Positions 33,965 through 42,460 of a stretch of DNA of 64,000 bases are shown here, one piece after another. Source of the stretch: Lautropia mirabilis (lineage in GTDB: Bacteria > Pseudomonadota > Gammaproteobacteria > Burkholderiales > Burkholderiaceae_B); assembly GCA_945876565.1 (NCBI GenBank), contig CAMCOS010000001.1, positions 1 through 64,000 on the forward strand, given 5' to 3'. Both the position numbers and the translations under genes were made by a program. Below the pieces are notes generated by a model. That model had not been told where the DNA came from. It saw only the letters and a list, made by a program, of their open reading frames with translations, and did not search any database. Every line of letters starts with the position of its first letter. The first letter of the stretch is position 1.

Positions 33965-34612
33965 ATGACAGCAACCACGAGCTCCCTATCGGCGGAATTA
34001 TCGGTATTTGTTCAAGCTTTTGGTTTAGGCCTAGGCTTAATTGTCGCCATTGGTGCACAAAACGCCTTTGTGCTGCGTCAAGGCCTACGCGGTGAACACG
34101 TCGGGCTGGTGGTGGGGTTTTGTGCGGTGGTCGATGCCACGCTGATCGCCGCGGGCGTCCTAGGCATGGCAACCGTCTTGCAAGGCCGCGAAGGTCTAGC
34201 CCAGGTGCTGGCCATCGGTGCGGCTTGTTTTCTGGCGAGCTACGGAATCTGGGCATTAAGGCGCGCCAGATTCAATCAACACCTGACTGCCTCTGTTGGA
34301 GGCAAGCTGGTCTCCCCTTGGATGGTTCTGGCGCAAGCGGCCGGATTTACTTTGCTCAATCCACACGTGTATCTCGATACCGTGCTGCTCATCGGTAGCA
34401 TTGGCGCGCAACAACCCAATGAATTGCTGGGCTGGTTCATCGGCGGCGCCAGCACGGCCAGCCTCTTATGGTTTGTGCTGTTGGGCTTCGGGGCAAGGTG
34501 GCTGGCACCGGTCTTTGCCAATCCACGGGCGTGGCAAATGCTGGATCTGACCATTGGCATCGTCATGCTGACACTGGCCGCCCTGCTGGTGCAACATGTA
34601 TTACTGAACTAA
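33965..34612 (+). CDS. LysE/ArgO-family amino acid exporter
   Basis: The 215-residue protein has about six membrane helices and the LysE signature near the N-terminus: GLGLIVAIGAQNAFVLRQGL, followed by VGFCAVVDATLIAAGVLG. A conserved LLNPHVYLDTVLLIG segment in the middle helices places it with the LysE/ArgO branch (basic amino acid export) rather than the RhtB branch. It is convergent with the metallophosphoesterase gene. Substrate is inferred from family only. Confidence 0.9.
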   Translation: MTATTSSLSAELSVFVQAFGLGLGLIVAIGAQNAFVLRQGLRGEHVGLVVGFCAVVDATLIAAGVLGMATVLQGREGLAQVLAIGAACFLASYGIWALRRARFNQHLTASVGGKLVSPWMVLAQAAGFTLLNPHVYLDTVLLIGSIGAQQPNELLGWFIGGASTASLLWFVLLGFGARWLAPVFANPRAWQMLDLTIGIVMLTLAALLVQHVLLN

Positions 34613-34642
34613 CAACAACAGAACCCATTGCCGAAATGCATC

Positions 34643-35410
34643 TCAAACCTCAACGACCAAGCCAGGGTCAAAGTGAGTGTTTTCTGGCAGCGCGTGGCCA
34701 GAGGTGTATCCACGCGGGTTGCAAACGATGCGCGTGCCATTGACCTCATAACCAAACGAATCATGGGTGTGGCCGTGCACCCAGATTGCCATTGGCCCGA
34801 ACAGATGATCAAGCTCTGACGCGAAACAGGCCGACAAAAGATCAAGCTTGTAGCGATGAGCAACTGACCGGGCGCTTGGTAAGTGATGCGTCACGACCAC
34901 TGTTGCTCCGGGGAACGACTGCTGTAGACGGTCTTGCAACCAATGCACATGACGCTCATGCCAGCGTGCGGTTTGTTCTGGCAGCAATGCCCGACCTCCG
35001 TTTTTGATACGCCGAAAGTCATTTAAGCCCTTGCTTGCGGCATTCAAGCAAATCGTGCGTCTTTCCTCCCCGAACAAGCGAAAGTCAGTCCAAAGCGTGC
35101 ACCCCAAAAAACGAACAAGGTTGCCTTGCTCATCATCCAGCACCACTTCATCGTTGTCTAACAAAAAGATGCCTAGATCGTGCGCCGTCTGACGAAGCTG
35201 CGCTAGTGTCGATTCAAACTCAAGGCTGTAGTATTCATGGTTGCCTGGCACGTAGATCACACTTTGTCGCTCAAAGTGCTCAGCTGCCCATTGCAACCCG
35301 GTCACGCCACAGGCAATATCGCCGGCCAACACCACCACGTCAGCATCGGTCGGTGGCGGGACAAAGTTTGTAAATTCCAGATGAAGGTCACTTAGTAAGT
35401 GCAGCTTCAA
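34643..35410 (-). CDS. calcineurin-like metallophosphoesterase
   Basis: The product (255 residues) has all motifs of a two-metal phosphoesterase: SDLHLEF (D-x-H), VVLAGDIACG (GD), PGNHEYY (GNHE), THHLPS (H) and HGHTHDSF (GHxH). The best start is TTG at 35410: it is preceded by GAGG at good spacing and gives the family start MKLHLLSDLHLEF, while another TTG at 35467 has no such site. These enzymes hydrolyse phosphodiesters or phosphomonoesters; the substrate is unknown. Confidence 0.88.
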   Translation of the reverse strand: MKLHLLSDLHLEFTNFVPPPTDADVVVLAGDIACGVTGLQWAAEHFERQSVIYVPGNHEYYSLEFESTLAQLRQTAHDLGIFLLDNDEVVLDDEQGNLVRFLGCTLWTDFRLFGEERRTICLNAASKGLNDFRRIKNGGRALLPEQTARWHERHVHWLQDRLQQSFPGATVVVTHHLPSARSVAHRYKLDLLSACFASELDHLFGPMAIWVHGHTHDSFGYEVNGTRIVCNPRGYTSGHALPENTHFDPGLVVEV

Positions 35411-35634
35411 GGTTGCCTCGCGTTTTGAATCAGATGAATTGAACGATGCGGGATTGTAGAGATACAAGAACTTAACAAACGAAAATCATCGCGTTCCCCA
35501 ACAAATCGCAGCAGCCTCGGGTTTGCCCCTACAGCACCTTCTCAATTCGCACATGATGTGCTACCAAGCCCTCAACCATCCCATGGCCAATGACTCACAC
35601 GAGTTATAAATTGGTCGAAAACCCCGGTTAACCG

Positions 35635-36534
35635 TTAAATCTTTGGGGTGAGTTCATGCGCCAGAAAATCAATCATCAAACGCACCTTGGCAGGCAGATA
35701 ACGCCGGCTGGGATAGACCGCATAGATGCCGAACTCGTCGGCCTGCCAGTCTGACAATAGCTCGACCAACTCGCCTCGGCTCAGCAGTGGCTTCACCATG
35801 AAATCAGGCTGCAACACAATGCCCTGACCAGCGACGGCTGCCTGCGTACAAGTGTCGCCGTTGTTGCTGCGCATGACCGGCCTGACATCAACGATCTGAC
35901 GCTCATTGGGATTTGATCTGCTCGATAGTGTCCAAGCGTCGCCTGTGGACAACAGGCTGTAGGCGAGGATGCGATGTTCAGCGAGCTCAGCCGGCACTGT
36001 TGGTTGGCCTTGTGCTTTCACGTAGCTTGGAGACGCACAAAGCTGTAATCGCATGCTCGCCAAGCGACGACTCACCAAAGATGATGATGGCAGATGCCCA
36101 ATTCTGACAGCCAAGTCAAAGCCCTCATCGACCAAATCCGCAACCCGGTCCGACAACGTAACGTCGAGCAGCACGTCAGGATGCTTTTGCATGAACGCTG
36201 GCCAAAGCGGTGCTAGGTCCATGACCCCGTAACTGAAAGGCACATTGATCCTGAGTGTGCCCCGCGCCTGCACTGCACGATGACTGACTTCGTCTTCAGC
36301 CTCTTGCCATTGCTGCAAAAGCTCGCGGCTACGCGCCAGAAACAGTTCGCCATCGGAAGTCATCGATACACGGCGAGTGGTTCGGTGCAGCAAACGTGTG
36401 CCGAGCTGATCTTCAAGCAACCCAATTTGGCGCGAAACGACAGCTTTTGATAGTGACAGCTTGTCTGCTGCCCCCACAAAACTGCCCGTCTCCACCACCG
36501 CTACAAACGCATGCATGGCTTCGATTCGGTCCAT
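35635..36534 (-). CDS. LysR-family regulator (CrgA/AaeR-like)
   Basis: The 299-residue protein has an N-terminal LysR HTH (residues 1-60; MDRIEAMHAFVAVVETGSFV, AADKLSLSKAVVSRQIGLLE) and an effector-binding domain from about 90. The RIGHLPSSSLVSRRLASMRL segment is typical of the CrgA-like branch. It is divergent from doxX and the extradiol dioxygenase gene. That layout (LysR, DoxX, ring-cleavage-type dioxygenase) suggests that it controls them in response to an aromatic or redox signal; this is inference. Confidence 0.88.
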   Translation of the reverse strand: MDRIEAMHAFVAVVETGSFVGAADKLSLSKAVVSRQIGLLEDQLGTRLLHRTTRRVSMTSDGELFLARSRELLQQWQEAEDEVSHRAVQARGTLRINVPFSYGVMDLAPLWPAFMQKHPDVLLDVTLSDRVADLVDEGFDLAVRIGHLPSSSLVSRRLASMRLQLCASPSYVKAQGQPTVPAELAEHRILAYSLLSTGDAWTLSSRSNPNERQIVDVRPVMRSNNGDTCTQAAVAGQGIVLQPDFMVKPLLSRGELVELLSDWQADEFGIYAVYPSRRYLPAKVRLMIDFLAHELTPKI

Positions 36535-36658
36535 GAGTTCTGGCTCACGTTGATTGTTTCAATATTTTTGACAATTAGTCAGTTTTTACCACCTTTATAT
36601 CTATTTAATAAGCCATGACAATTCACCCATTGAATCACTCAACTTTTAGGAAATCATC

Positions 36659-37072
36659 ATGCCCAACACCATCAGCAACCTCTTTACTCTCATTGGCCGC
36701 TTGGCACTGGCCGCTCTGTTTTTGCCCGCAGGCCTGTCTAAAATCTACGGCTTTGGCGGCACTGTCGGCTATATCGAATCAGTTGGCTTGCCGCTAGCCT
36801 CGCTTGGCGCAGTCATTGCTATCATCGTTGAAATCGCAGGCGGCGCGGCATTGATTGCCGGCTTTTTTACTCGCACGGCAGCCATTATTCTGGCTATCTT
36901 CACCTTGCTGGCCAGCGTGTTTTTTCATGCCTACTGGGCAGTGCCTGCAGACCAGGCATTCATGCAGCAATTGCTGTTCTACAAGAACATCGCTGTGGTG
37001 GGTGGCTTGCTAATCCTCGCTGCACACGGTGCAGGCCAGTTCAGCGTCGATTGCAAGAGGGCAAACCAGTAA
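36659..37072 (+). CDS. DoxX-family membrane protein
   Basis: This 137-residue protein has four hydrophobic helices. The DoxX pattern is visible in LIGRLALAALFLPAGLSKIY, EIAGGAALIAGFFTRTAAII and the FYKNIAVVGGLLILAAHGAG segment at the end. DoxX proteins are small membrane proteins of uncertain role, often linked to thiol or sulfur redox stress. It is followed 69 nt later by the dioxygenase gene and is divergent from a LysR gene. Confidence 0.88.
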   Translation: MPNTISNLFTLIGRLALAALFLPAGLSKIYGFGGTVGYIESVGLPLASLGAVIAIIVEIAGGAALIAGFFTRTAAIILAIFTLLASVFFHAYWAVPADQAFMQQLLFYKNIAVVGGLLILAAHGAGQFSVDCKRANQ

Positions 37073-37141
37073 TGCCCTTGGCCTAACCTAAGACAGACTG
37101 ACGCAATAAACCGTTGCCTAACCCTTTGGGACTCACCGACC

Positions 37142-37921
37142 ATGAACACCGCACCGGTCCTATTTATCTCGCACGGCGCACCAACGTTTGCCACCGAGCC
37201 AGGCGAGCTCGGCCAAAAGTTCACCGAACTAGGACAGTCACTGACGGGTATCGAGGCAATCTTGGCGGTGTCTCCCCATTGGGAAACACCGGGCTTGCGA
37301 GTATCACGCAATGCAAGGCCGCAAACCATCCATGACTTCTACGGGTTCGCACTAGAGCTCTATGCAATCAATTACCAGGCGCCAGGGTCACCAGAGATTG
37401 CCAGCGTTGTGCTTGACGCGCTGCAGAAGGCTTGCCTTGCAGCCGAACTCGATGCCAACCAAGGCATGGATCATGGCGTGTGGGTGCCACTGCGGCACCT
37501 GAAACCTGCGGCAGACATCCCGGTTGTTTGTATCTCTTTGCCGCTTGATGCCAGCCCAGACAGTGCCTGGCGACTGGGCCAAGCACTTGCCCCGCTACGT
37601 GAACGGGGTGTTTTGATGATGGGCACTGGCAGCCTGACTCACAATCTTGGTGAACTCAGAGGGCCAGCGGTGACCCACGTCGCACCCTACGTCACCCAAT
37701 TTGCCAACTGGGTCGAGCAACACATTGAGCGGCGCGATGCGCAAGCACTTCTGCAATACCGCAGTCTTGCACCCCGCGCCACACGCGCACACCCGTCTGA
37801 AGAGCATTTGATGCCACTGTTTGTCGCACTTGGTGCCAGACGCGATACAGACCAGTTTGAGGTCATCACCCGTGAGGTGAGGTACGGCATGCTATCCATG
37901 GCCTCTTACTACTGGCACTAA
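37142..37921 (+). CDS. DODA-type extradiol dioxygenase family protein
   Basis: The 259-residue protein belongs to the LigB/DODA family (YgiD-like). Metal-ligand and family motifs are LFISHGAPTFA near residue 8, VSPHWETPGL, and GMDHGVWVPLRHL; a final GTGSLTHNLGE segment is also conserved. Relatives open catechol-type rings, and the E. coli protein acts on DOPA. It is grouped with doxX and a LysR regulator. The real substrate is not evident. Confidence 0.9.
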   Translation: MNTAPVLFISHGAPTFATEPGELGQKFTELGQSLTGIEAILAVSPHWETPGLRVSRNARPQTIHDFYGFALELYAINYQAPGSPEIASVVLDALQKACLAAELDANQGMDHGVWVPLRHLKPAADIPVVCISLPLDASPDSAWRLGQALAPLRERGVLMMGTGSLTHNLGELRGPAVTHVAPYVTQFANWVEQHIERRDAQALLQYRSLAPRATRAHPSEEHLMPLFVALGARRDTDQFEVITREVRYGMLSMASYYWH

Positions 37922-37936
37922 CACCTGCCGATTGCC

Positions 37937-38290
37937 TTAATGCGTGCTCTCAATGTGCACTGCCAACCAGATGGTTGGCGGGTCGGCTTGCGTCATTTCC
38001 ACTCGATGGCGCCGGCGCGGTTCGATGTAGAGATAATCACCGGTTTTTAATTCCCTGCAATTGAACTCATCCTCGAACTTAAGCACCGCAGCACCCTGAA
38101 CTAACAGCACCCACTCGGCCTGGGCCTGGTCACACCAAAAGCCTGCTGGGCTGGCTTGTCCGGTAGAGATGATGCGCTCAATGCGAACGCCTGGCTGGGT
38201 CAAGAGGGTTTCAAAGATCTCAGTGGGCTCAGGCCTTGCTGGCAAGTTCGCCAGCAAATTGGTTGGCTTCAGGTGACGCTTGGCTTTCAA
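37937..38290 (-). CDS. cupin-domain protein
   Basis: This 117-residue protein has a single small cupin barrel: EWVLLVQGAAVLKFEDEFNC is motif 1-like, and LKTGDYLYIEPRRRHRVEMT holds motif 2 with its histidine. WCDQAQAEWVLL is typical of cupins annotated near phosphoribosylaminoimidazole-type or dehalogenase genes. The start TTG at 38290 is preferred because GAGGAGA lies 7 nt upstream; earlier in-frame starts lack such a site. Function unknown. Confidence 0.78.
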   Translation of the reverse strand: MKAKRHLKPTNLLANLPARPEPTEIFETLLTQPGVRIERIISTGQASPAGFWCDQAQAEWVLLVQGAAVLKFEDEFNCRELKTGDYLYIEPRRRHRVEMTQADPPTIWLAVHIESTH

Positions 38291-38488
38291 GACAGATCTC
38301 CTCGATGCCCAAAGCGTGACACAGTCGGGCACAAAAACGTGCATACCCTTTACCCAAGAAGCTTACGCCAACGCAAGTGCAGGCTCAAGATTCAATAGAC
38401 AGATAATAGACACTCATGCGCACCGCACCAACAGCCCAGCTGAGCAATAATGTGGGGATCCAACCCAAATTACCCTGTGTGGAACGCA

Positions 38489-39022
38489 ATGCAAGAACAC
38501 ACCGTCATCAAGAACTGCTGTCTTGAGCGCGACATTACGCGCATTCAGGTCATTCTGAATCACGTGATCCAGACCTCGACGGCACTGTATGACTATGAAC
38601 CACGGTCGCTCGATCAAGTCACCGCCTGGGCCAACCAAAAGAGCGCCCAATGCTTGCCATTGCGCGGCGCGTTTGACGCAAACGGCGAGTTGCTCGGCTT
38701 TGCTACCTTTGGGCCGTTTCGGCCACAACCGGCCTATAAGTACACCGTCGAACACTCCATTTATGTGAGCCAGGCAAACCATGGCCAGGGCATTGCCACT
38801 GCTTTGATGACGGATTTAATCCAAACAGCCGAGCATGACCAGTACCATGTAATGGTTGGTTGTATCGACGCGGATAATGATCCAAGCATTGCCTTACACA
38901 GAAAGTTTGGCTTTGAGCATTGCGGTACAGTCAAGCAAGCCGGGTTTAAGTTTGGTCGCTGGCTCGATGCAGCCTTCTATCAAAAGGTGCTCAGCACGCC
39001 CATGCACCCAGTTGACGGATAG
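38489..39022 (+). CDS. GNAT-family N-acetyltransferase (phosphinothricin-type)
   Basis: The 177-residue protein has the GNAT fold; the acetyl-CoA loop is NHGQGIATALM (Q-x-x-G-x-A) and the C-terminal DNDPSIALHRKFGFEHCGTV segment matches the phosphinothricin/L-amino-acid acetyltransferase branch. The N-terminal TSTALYDYEPRSLDQVTAW is also typical. Such enzymes acetylate amino acid-like amines, including methionine sulfone. ATG 38489 is used; an upstream start at 38450 is possible. Confidence 0.88.
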   Translation: MQEHTVIKNCCLERDITRIQVILNHVIQTSTALYDYEPRSLDQVTAWANQKSAQCLPLRGAFDANGELLGFATFGPFRPQPAYKYTVEHSIYVSQANHGQGIATALMTDLIQTAEHDQYHVMVGCIDADNDPSIALHRKFGFEHCGTVKQAGFKFGRWLDAAFYQKVLSTPMHPVDG

Positions 39023-39081
39023 GCCCCTGACCGTTTGGCACTGGCCGTGCTCCTGATTTCGATAGCAGCAAGTAGAGAAAC

Positions 39082-39789
39082 ATGATCCCCATCAACATTG
39101 AGTCAGCTTGGCGTGGTACTTCAGACTGTCGTCACTGCGGTATCCGCGATATGGTGTTGTTTGCCGACCTGAACGAGTCGGATTTTGCGTCAATCCATGC
39201 ACCGATCGATGATCTGGTGTTTCACACGGGCGAGACTTTGTTTCTTGAGGGTGACTCCGCCGAACACGTCTTTACTATCCGCAAAGGTCTGGTCAAAGTG
39301 GTGCGCAACACCCCTGACGGTCGAGTTCGAATCGTGCGCATTCTCAAACACGGCGATGTGGCTGGTCTTGAAGGCTTGTTTGCATCGACCTATGAATGCG
39401 ATGTGGTGGCCACGAGCGAAGTCAACGTCTGCCGTATCCCGATTTCTATCATCAAGAATCTCTCGACGACCTCCCCACGCCTGCACATGCGGCTCATGGA
39501 GCGCTGGCACAAAGCCGTCAAGGATGCAGAAGACTGGCTGGCAGATCTGAATTTCGGGACCGCGCGCCAACGCGTGGCTAACATCATCTTAAAGATGCGC
39601 CATGACGAAGACCCCTCTTTGACCTCGCTGTTTTCTCGGGAGGACATGGGTGCCATGTCAGACCTCAAACTTGAAACGGTCAGCCGTGAAGTCAGCCGTT
39701 GGGTAAAAGAAGGCGCCATTGAACCAATGGACCGGATTGGGCGTCTGTATCGCATCACCGACCTGCACAAGTTGCAGCAAGCGGATTAA
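39082..39789 (+). CDS. Crp/Fnr-family transcriptional regulator
   Basis: The 235-residue protein has a cyclic-nucleotide-binding-like sensor domain (about residues 25-140; GETLFLEGDSAEHVFTIRKG) and a C-terminal winged HTH (about 160-230; MSDLKLETVSREVSRWVKEG). A CRHC pair (Cys16, Cys19) near the start resembles FNR, but the third cysteine of the FNR cluster is absent, so an iron-sulfur oxygen sensor is doubtful. Targets are unknown; the neighbouring genes are a GNAT and a carbonic anhydrase relic. Confidence 0.87.
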   Translation: MIPINIESAWRGTSDCRHCGIRDMVLFADLNESDFASIHAPIDDLVFHTGETLFLEGDSAEHVFTIRKGLVKVVRNTPDGRVRIVRILKHGDVAGLEGLFASTYECDVVATSEVNVCRIPISIIKNLSTTSPRLHMRLMERWHKAVKDAEDWLADLNFGTARQRVANIILKMRHDEDPSLTSLFSREDMGAMSDLKLETVSREVSRWVKEGAIEPMDRIGRLYRITDLHKLQQAD

Positions 39790-39929
39790 GTTGGCCAAGC
39801 TCACGTGATCGCACATCCCAGCTGCCATTGGTAGCATGGCCGCTGTTGTGATTGCGATTGTTGTGCCTAGACGCGCGACGCTGCGCCCGCACTAAAACCC
39901 TCGAGTCCGCTGAATTTTTTGTTTTCGCC

Positions 39930-40259
39930 ATGCTGAACCGACGCCTCGGTTTGGCGGACAACTGGATTCGCCATATCCGCGATGTTCAACAAAAGCATTC
40001 AACTTATCTGGGTCACATCGTGAAAGACGATGAGCGCCTAAACAAGCTGTGCGAACTAAACGTGATCGAACAAGTCCTACACGTTTGCCAGACAAGTAGC
40101 GTCCAAGAAGCTTGGGGCAACAGCCAAGCAGTCACCGTGCACAGCTGGATATACGGCTTGCACGACGGCTTAGTGCGTGAACTTGGCGTCAGCGTTGCCA
40201 ACAACGAGCAACTTCAGCAACGCTACGACCACGTCTTGGCAAGCCAATATCAATCTTAG
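39930..40259 (+). pseudogene. C-terminal half of a beta-carbonic anhydrase
   Basis: The 109 codons match the C-terminal half of Can-type beta-carbonic anhydrases: RRLGLADNWIRHIRDVQQKH, LCELNVIEQVLHVC, VTVHSWIYGLHDGLVRELGV and a QRYDHVL end. Intact enzymes are about 215-225 residues, and the four zinc-binding positions (CxD and HxxC) lie in the missing N-terminal half. Upstream, a VIAHPSCHW string at 39806 vaguely recalls the HxxC region, but a stop follows it. The fragment should be inactive, although it could still be translated from ATG 39930. Confidence 0.72.
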
Positions 40260-40281
40260 CCTTAGGTGTAATCTTATTTGC

Positions 40282-41151
40282 ATGAAAATCTTTGGTCGAA
40301 CCTTGCTGGTTTTTTTAACGGTGGTGGCAGTGGCTGCTGCCATCAAATGGTGGCAAGACGGCGAGCGGATCGCGCACGCACAAACCCTGGGTTGGTACCA
40401 ACTACCCCGGGATGCCACCAACCTGCTGCCCGATCCAGCAACCACATCGGACGCCATCGTCGCGGTGTTGTCAGCACCCACTTACGGTTGGCGCGGCTAC
40501 TTTGCGGTTCATCCATGGATTGTCTACAAACGTGCCGGTGAGGCGGCCTACACGCGATATGAGGTGATTGGCTGGAGCCGTGCCAATGTCGTGCGGCGCA
40601 ACCATGCGCGCGCAGATGGCCAATGGTACGGTGCAACGCCGACGCTCTTGGTGTTTGAGCATGGCGAGCACGCTCAAACGCTCATTCCTGAGATTGAGCA
40701 GGCCATCGCCAGCTACCCATACCCGCAGAACTACCGCAGCTACCCTGGTCCAAACAGCAACACTTTTCTGGCTCACATCGGGCGTGAAGTACCGGCGCTT
40801 GGACTAGATCTGCCACCCACGGCCATTGGCAAGGACTATCGACCCTTGAGCAATCCTTTTGGGGTGGCGCCATCGGGCAGCGGGCTACAGGTTTCCTTGG
40901 AAGGATTATTAGGCTTGATCGCAAGTCCACAAGAGGGGCTTGAGCTAAACGTACTTGGCCTAGGCATTGGCATTGACCTGAATTGCCCAGCCTTGCGTTT
41001 GCCTTTTGTGGGGCGACTCGGATTTAATGGAACAATAGTAGGTAATGGCTGTAGTTCGATTGACTCAAGCGAGAAAGGCGGAGGTGTCCTGATATGCATA
41101 CTCAAGGTTTTTCAGCCACGCAACGCTGGTTGCACTGGATCGTGGCTGTGA
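40282..41151 (+). CDS. DUF3750 family protein
   Basis: The 289-residue protein has an N-terminal membrane anchor (about residues 6-23) and DUF3750 landmarks: PTYGWRGYFAVHPWIVYK, ARADGQWYG, YPGPNSNTFLAHIGREVPAL and a C-terminal GLNALGLGIGIDLN-like glycine-rich strand ending at GRLGF. Function is unknown. The last 19 codons run over the start of the cytochrome b561 gene (58-nt overlap) and look non-homologous, so the natural end of the domain is near residue 255. Confidence 0.82.
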   Translation: MKIFGRTLLVFLTVVAVAAAIKWWQDGERIAHAQTLGWYQLPRDATNLLPDPATTSDAIVAVLSAPTYGWRGYFAVHPWIVYKRAGEAAYTRYEVIGWSRANVVRRNHARADGQWYGATPTLLVFEHGEHAQTLIPEIEQAIASYPYPQNYRSYPGPNSNTFLAHIGREVPALGLDLPPTAIGKDYRPLSNPFGVAPSGSGLQVSLEGLLGLIASPQEGLELNVLGLGIGIDLNCPALRLPFVGRLGFNGTIVGNGCSSIDSSEKGGGVLICILKVFQPRNAGCTGSWL

Positions 41152-41657
41152 TGGTTCTGATACTGTTGCCCGTGGGCTTCTGGATGGTTGATCGGGCTGA
41201 CGCCAACATTTGGGACGATCTAACGGGCACGCTCTATGGGGCACACAAAGCAATGGGGTTTACGGTTTTGTGGCTCGTGGTCTGGCGACTCATCTTGCGT
41301 GCCATGAACAAAGCACCGGGCTATCCGGACAGCGTGTCCGCCCCTGTCGCTCGCCTGGCTAAGACGTCACAGTGGGTGACGTATGCGTTATTGGTATCGA
41401 TTGCCTTGCTGGGCTGGGCCGGTGTCACCGCCTTCGGTGCTTTGAACACACTGGGCGGGTTCAACTTGCCAGCCATGCCCGGCATTGCGGTAGACAAAGA
41501 TCTCGCCAAGGACATTCTTGGGATCCACGGCTGGCTGGCTGTTGCGCTATGCGTGGTCTTGTTTTTGCACATTGCCGGTGCGCTCAAACACCTGCTGGTG
41601 GATCGAGACGGGGTGTTTAGTCACATGTCACTTGGCTCAGGCCGCGAGCACCGATAG
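41094..41657 (+). CDS. cytochrome b561-family membrane protein
   Basis: The 187-residue protein has four membrane helices with the haem-ligand histidines of bacterial cytochrome b561: H14 (RWLHW), H51 (GAHKAMGF), H145 (GIHGWLAV) and H159 (FLHIAGALKH). Such proteins carry electrons between quinol and superoxide or other acceptors. GGAGG lies upstream of ATG 41094, inside the end of the DUF3750 gene. It is convergent with the dehalogenase gene. Confidence 0.92.
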   Translation: MHTQGFSATQRWLHWIVAVMVLILLPVGFWMVDRADANIWDDLTGTLYGAHKAMGFTVLWLVVWRLILRAMNKAPGYPDSVSAPVARLAKTSQWVTYALLVSIALLGWAGVTAFGALNTLGGFNLPAMPGIAVDKDLAKDILGIHGWLAVALCVVLFLHIAGALKHLLVDRDGVFSHMSLGSGREHR

Positions 41658-41660
41658 GGA

Positions 41661-42368
41661 CTAAGCGTCAGACGACAATTTGGCCAGAACCTCAAGCACC
41701 GCTTGCAAGTTCTGGCCCTGATGCTCTGGTGTGGGCCCGAGCGTCTCTGCAGGCATGCCCGCGCGATTGATCCAGCACGTGCGAAACCCATACCACTGCG
41801 CCCCAAGAATGTCCCAGCCATTGCTAGAGACAAACAATACTTCAGCGGGCTTGATGCCCAGACGTTGCTCAACCAACGCATATGCCTGTGGCGTCGTCTT
41901 GAACTGGCGAACCTCATCGACAGACAGCACATGATCAATCAGGTGATCAAACGCCGCTCCCGTAACCGCTCCGCTAAGCATGCCTGGATCGCCGTTTGAA
42001 AGAATGGCGGTTGTCATGCTGCGAGTCTTGAGCGCGGTGAGTACGTCCGCGTTTTCAGGGAAGGGATCGAGCGCGTGGTACTGATCAAGGACGGACTTGA
42101 TTTCGGTCTGACTTAAGGCTTGGTCAAATCGCATCAAAGCGTAACTCAACGCCTTGCAGGTGATTGACCAGAATGACTCGTAATAACAACTACCCGCTGC
42201 ACTTGGATCACTGAGGCTGACCAGACGCGAATACTCAATCTGTTTATCCCGCCAGAGTTGAGCAATGGCACTGCCTTGCCCGGGGCAACACACCTCAAGA
42301 CGGGCCGTCACCGCGTACACGTCAAACAGGGTGCCGTACGCATCAAATACCACTGCTTTAATCGGCAT
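41661..42368 (-). CDS. haloacid dehalogenase type II (L-2-haloacid dehalogenase)
   Basis: The 235-residue protein has the HAD motifs: nucleophile D9 in VVFDAYGTLFD, ILSNGDPGML (motif II), K in RQFKTTPQAY (motif III) and SSNGWDILGA (motif IV). The AYGTLFD and SNGWD forms are typical of the type II haloacid dehalogenases, which hydrolyse 2-haloacids such as chloroacetate to the hydroxyacid. Physiological substrate unproven. It is convergent with cytochrome b561. Confidence 0.91.
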   Translation of the reverse strand: MPIKAVVFDAYGTLFDVYAVTARLEVCCPGQGSAIAQLWRDKQIEYSRLVSLSDPSAAGSCYYESFWSITCKALSYALMRFDQALSQTEIKSVLDQYHALDPFPENADVLTALKTRSMTTAILSNGDPGMLSGAVTGAAFDHLIDHVLSVDEVRQFKTTPQAYALVEQRLGIKPAEVLFVSSNGWDILGAQWYGFRTCWINRAGMPAETLGPTPEHQGQNLQAVLEVLAKLSSDA

Positions 42369-42390
42369 GTCTTTGCCTTTTTAATGAATG

Positions 42391-42437
42391 TCTAGTACGT
42401 CATCTCTAGTGCGTCATCTCTAGTGCGTCATCTCTAC
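42391..42437. repeat. 14-bp tandem repeat, three copies
   Basis: TCTAGTRCGTCATC is repeated three times head to tail (42391, 42405, 42419), with a partial fourth copy (TCTACT). The first copy differs by one base. It sits between the haloacid dehalogenase start and the GST stop. Confidence 0.85.
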
Positions 42438-42460
42438 TGAGCGATCTCCGCTGCGCGCGA

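Noticed and set aside
39804-39832. Degenerate HxxC zinc motif (VIAHPSCHW) of the missing carbonic anhydrase half
   Set aside because: Very short, followed by a stop, and about 100 bp too far from the surviving half to be convincing.
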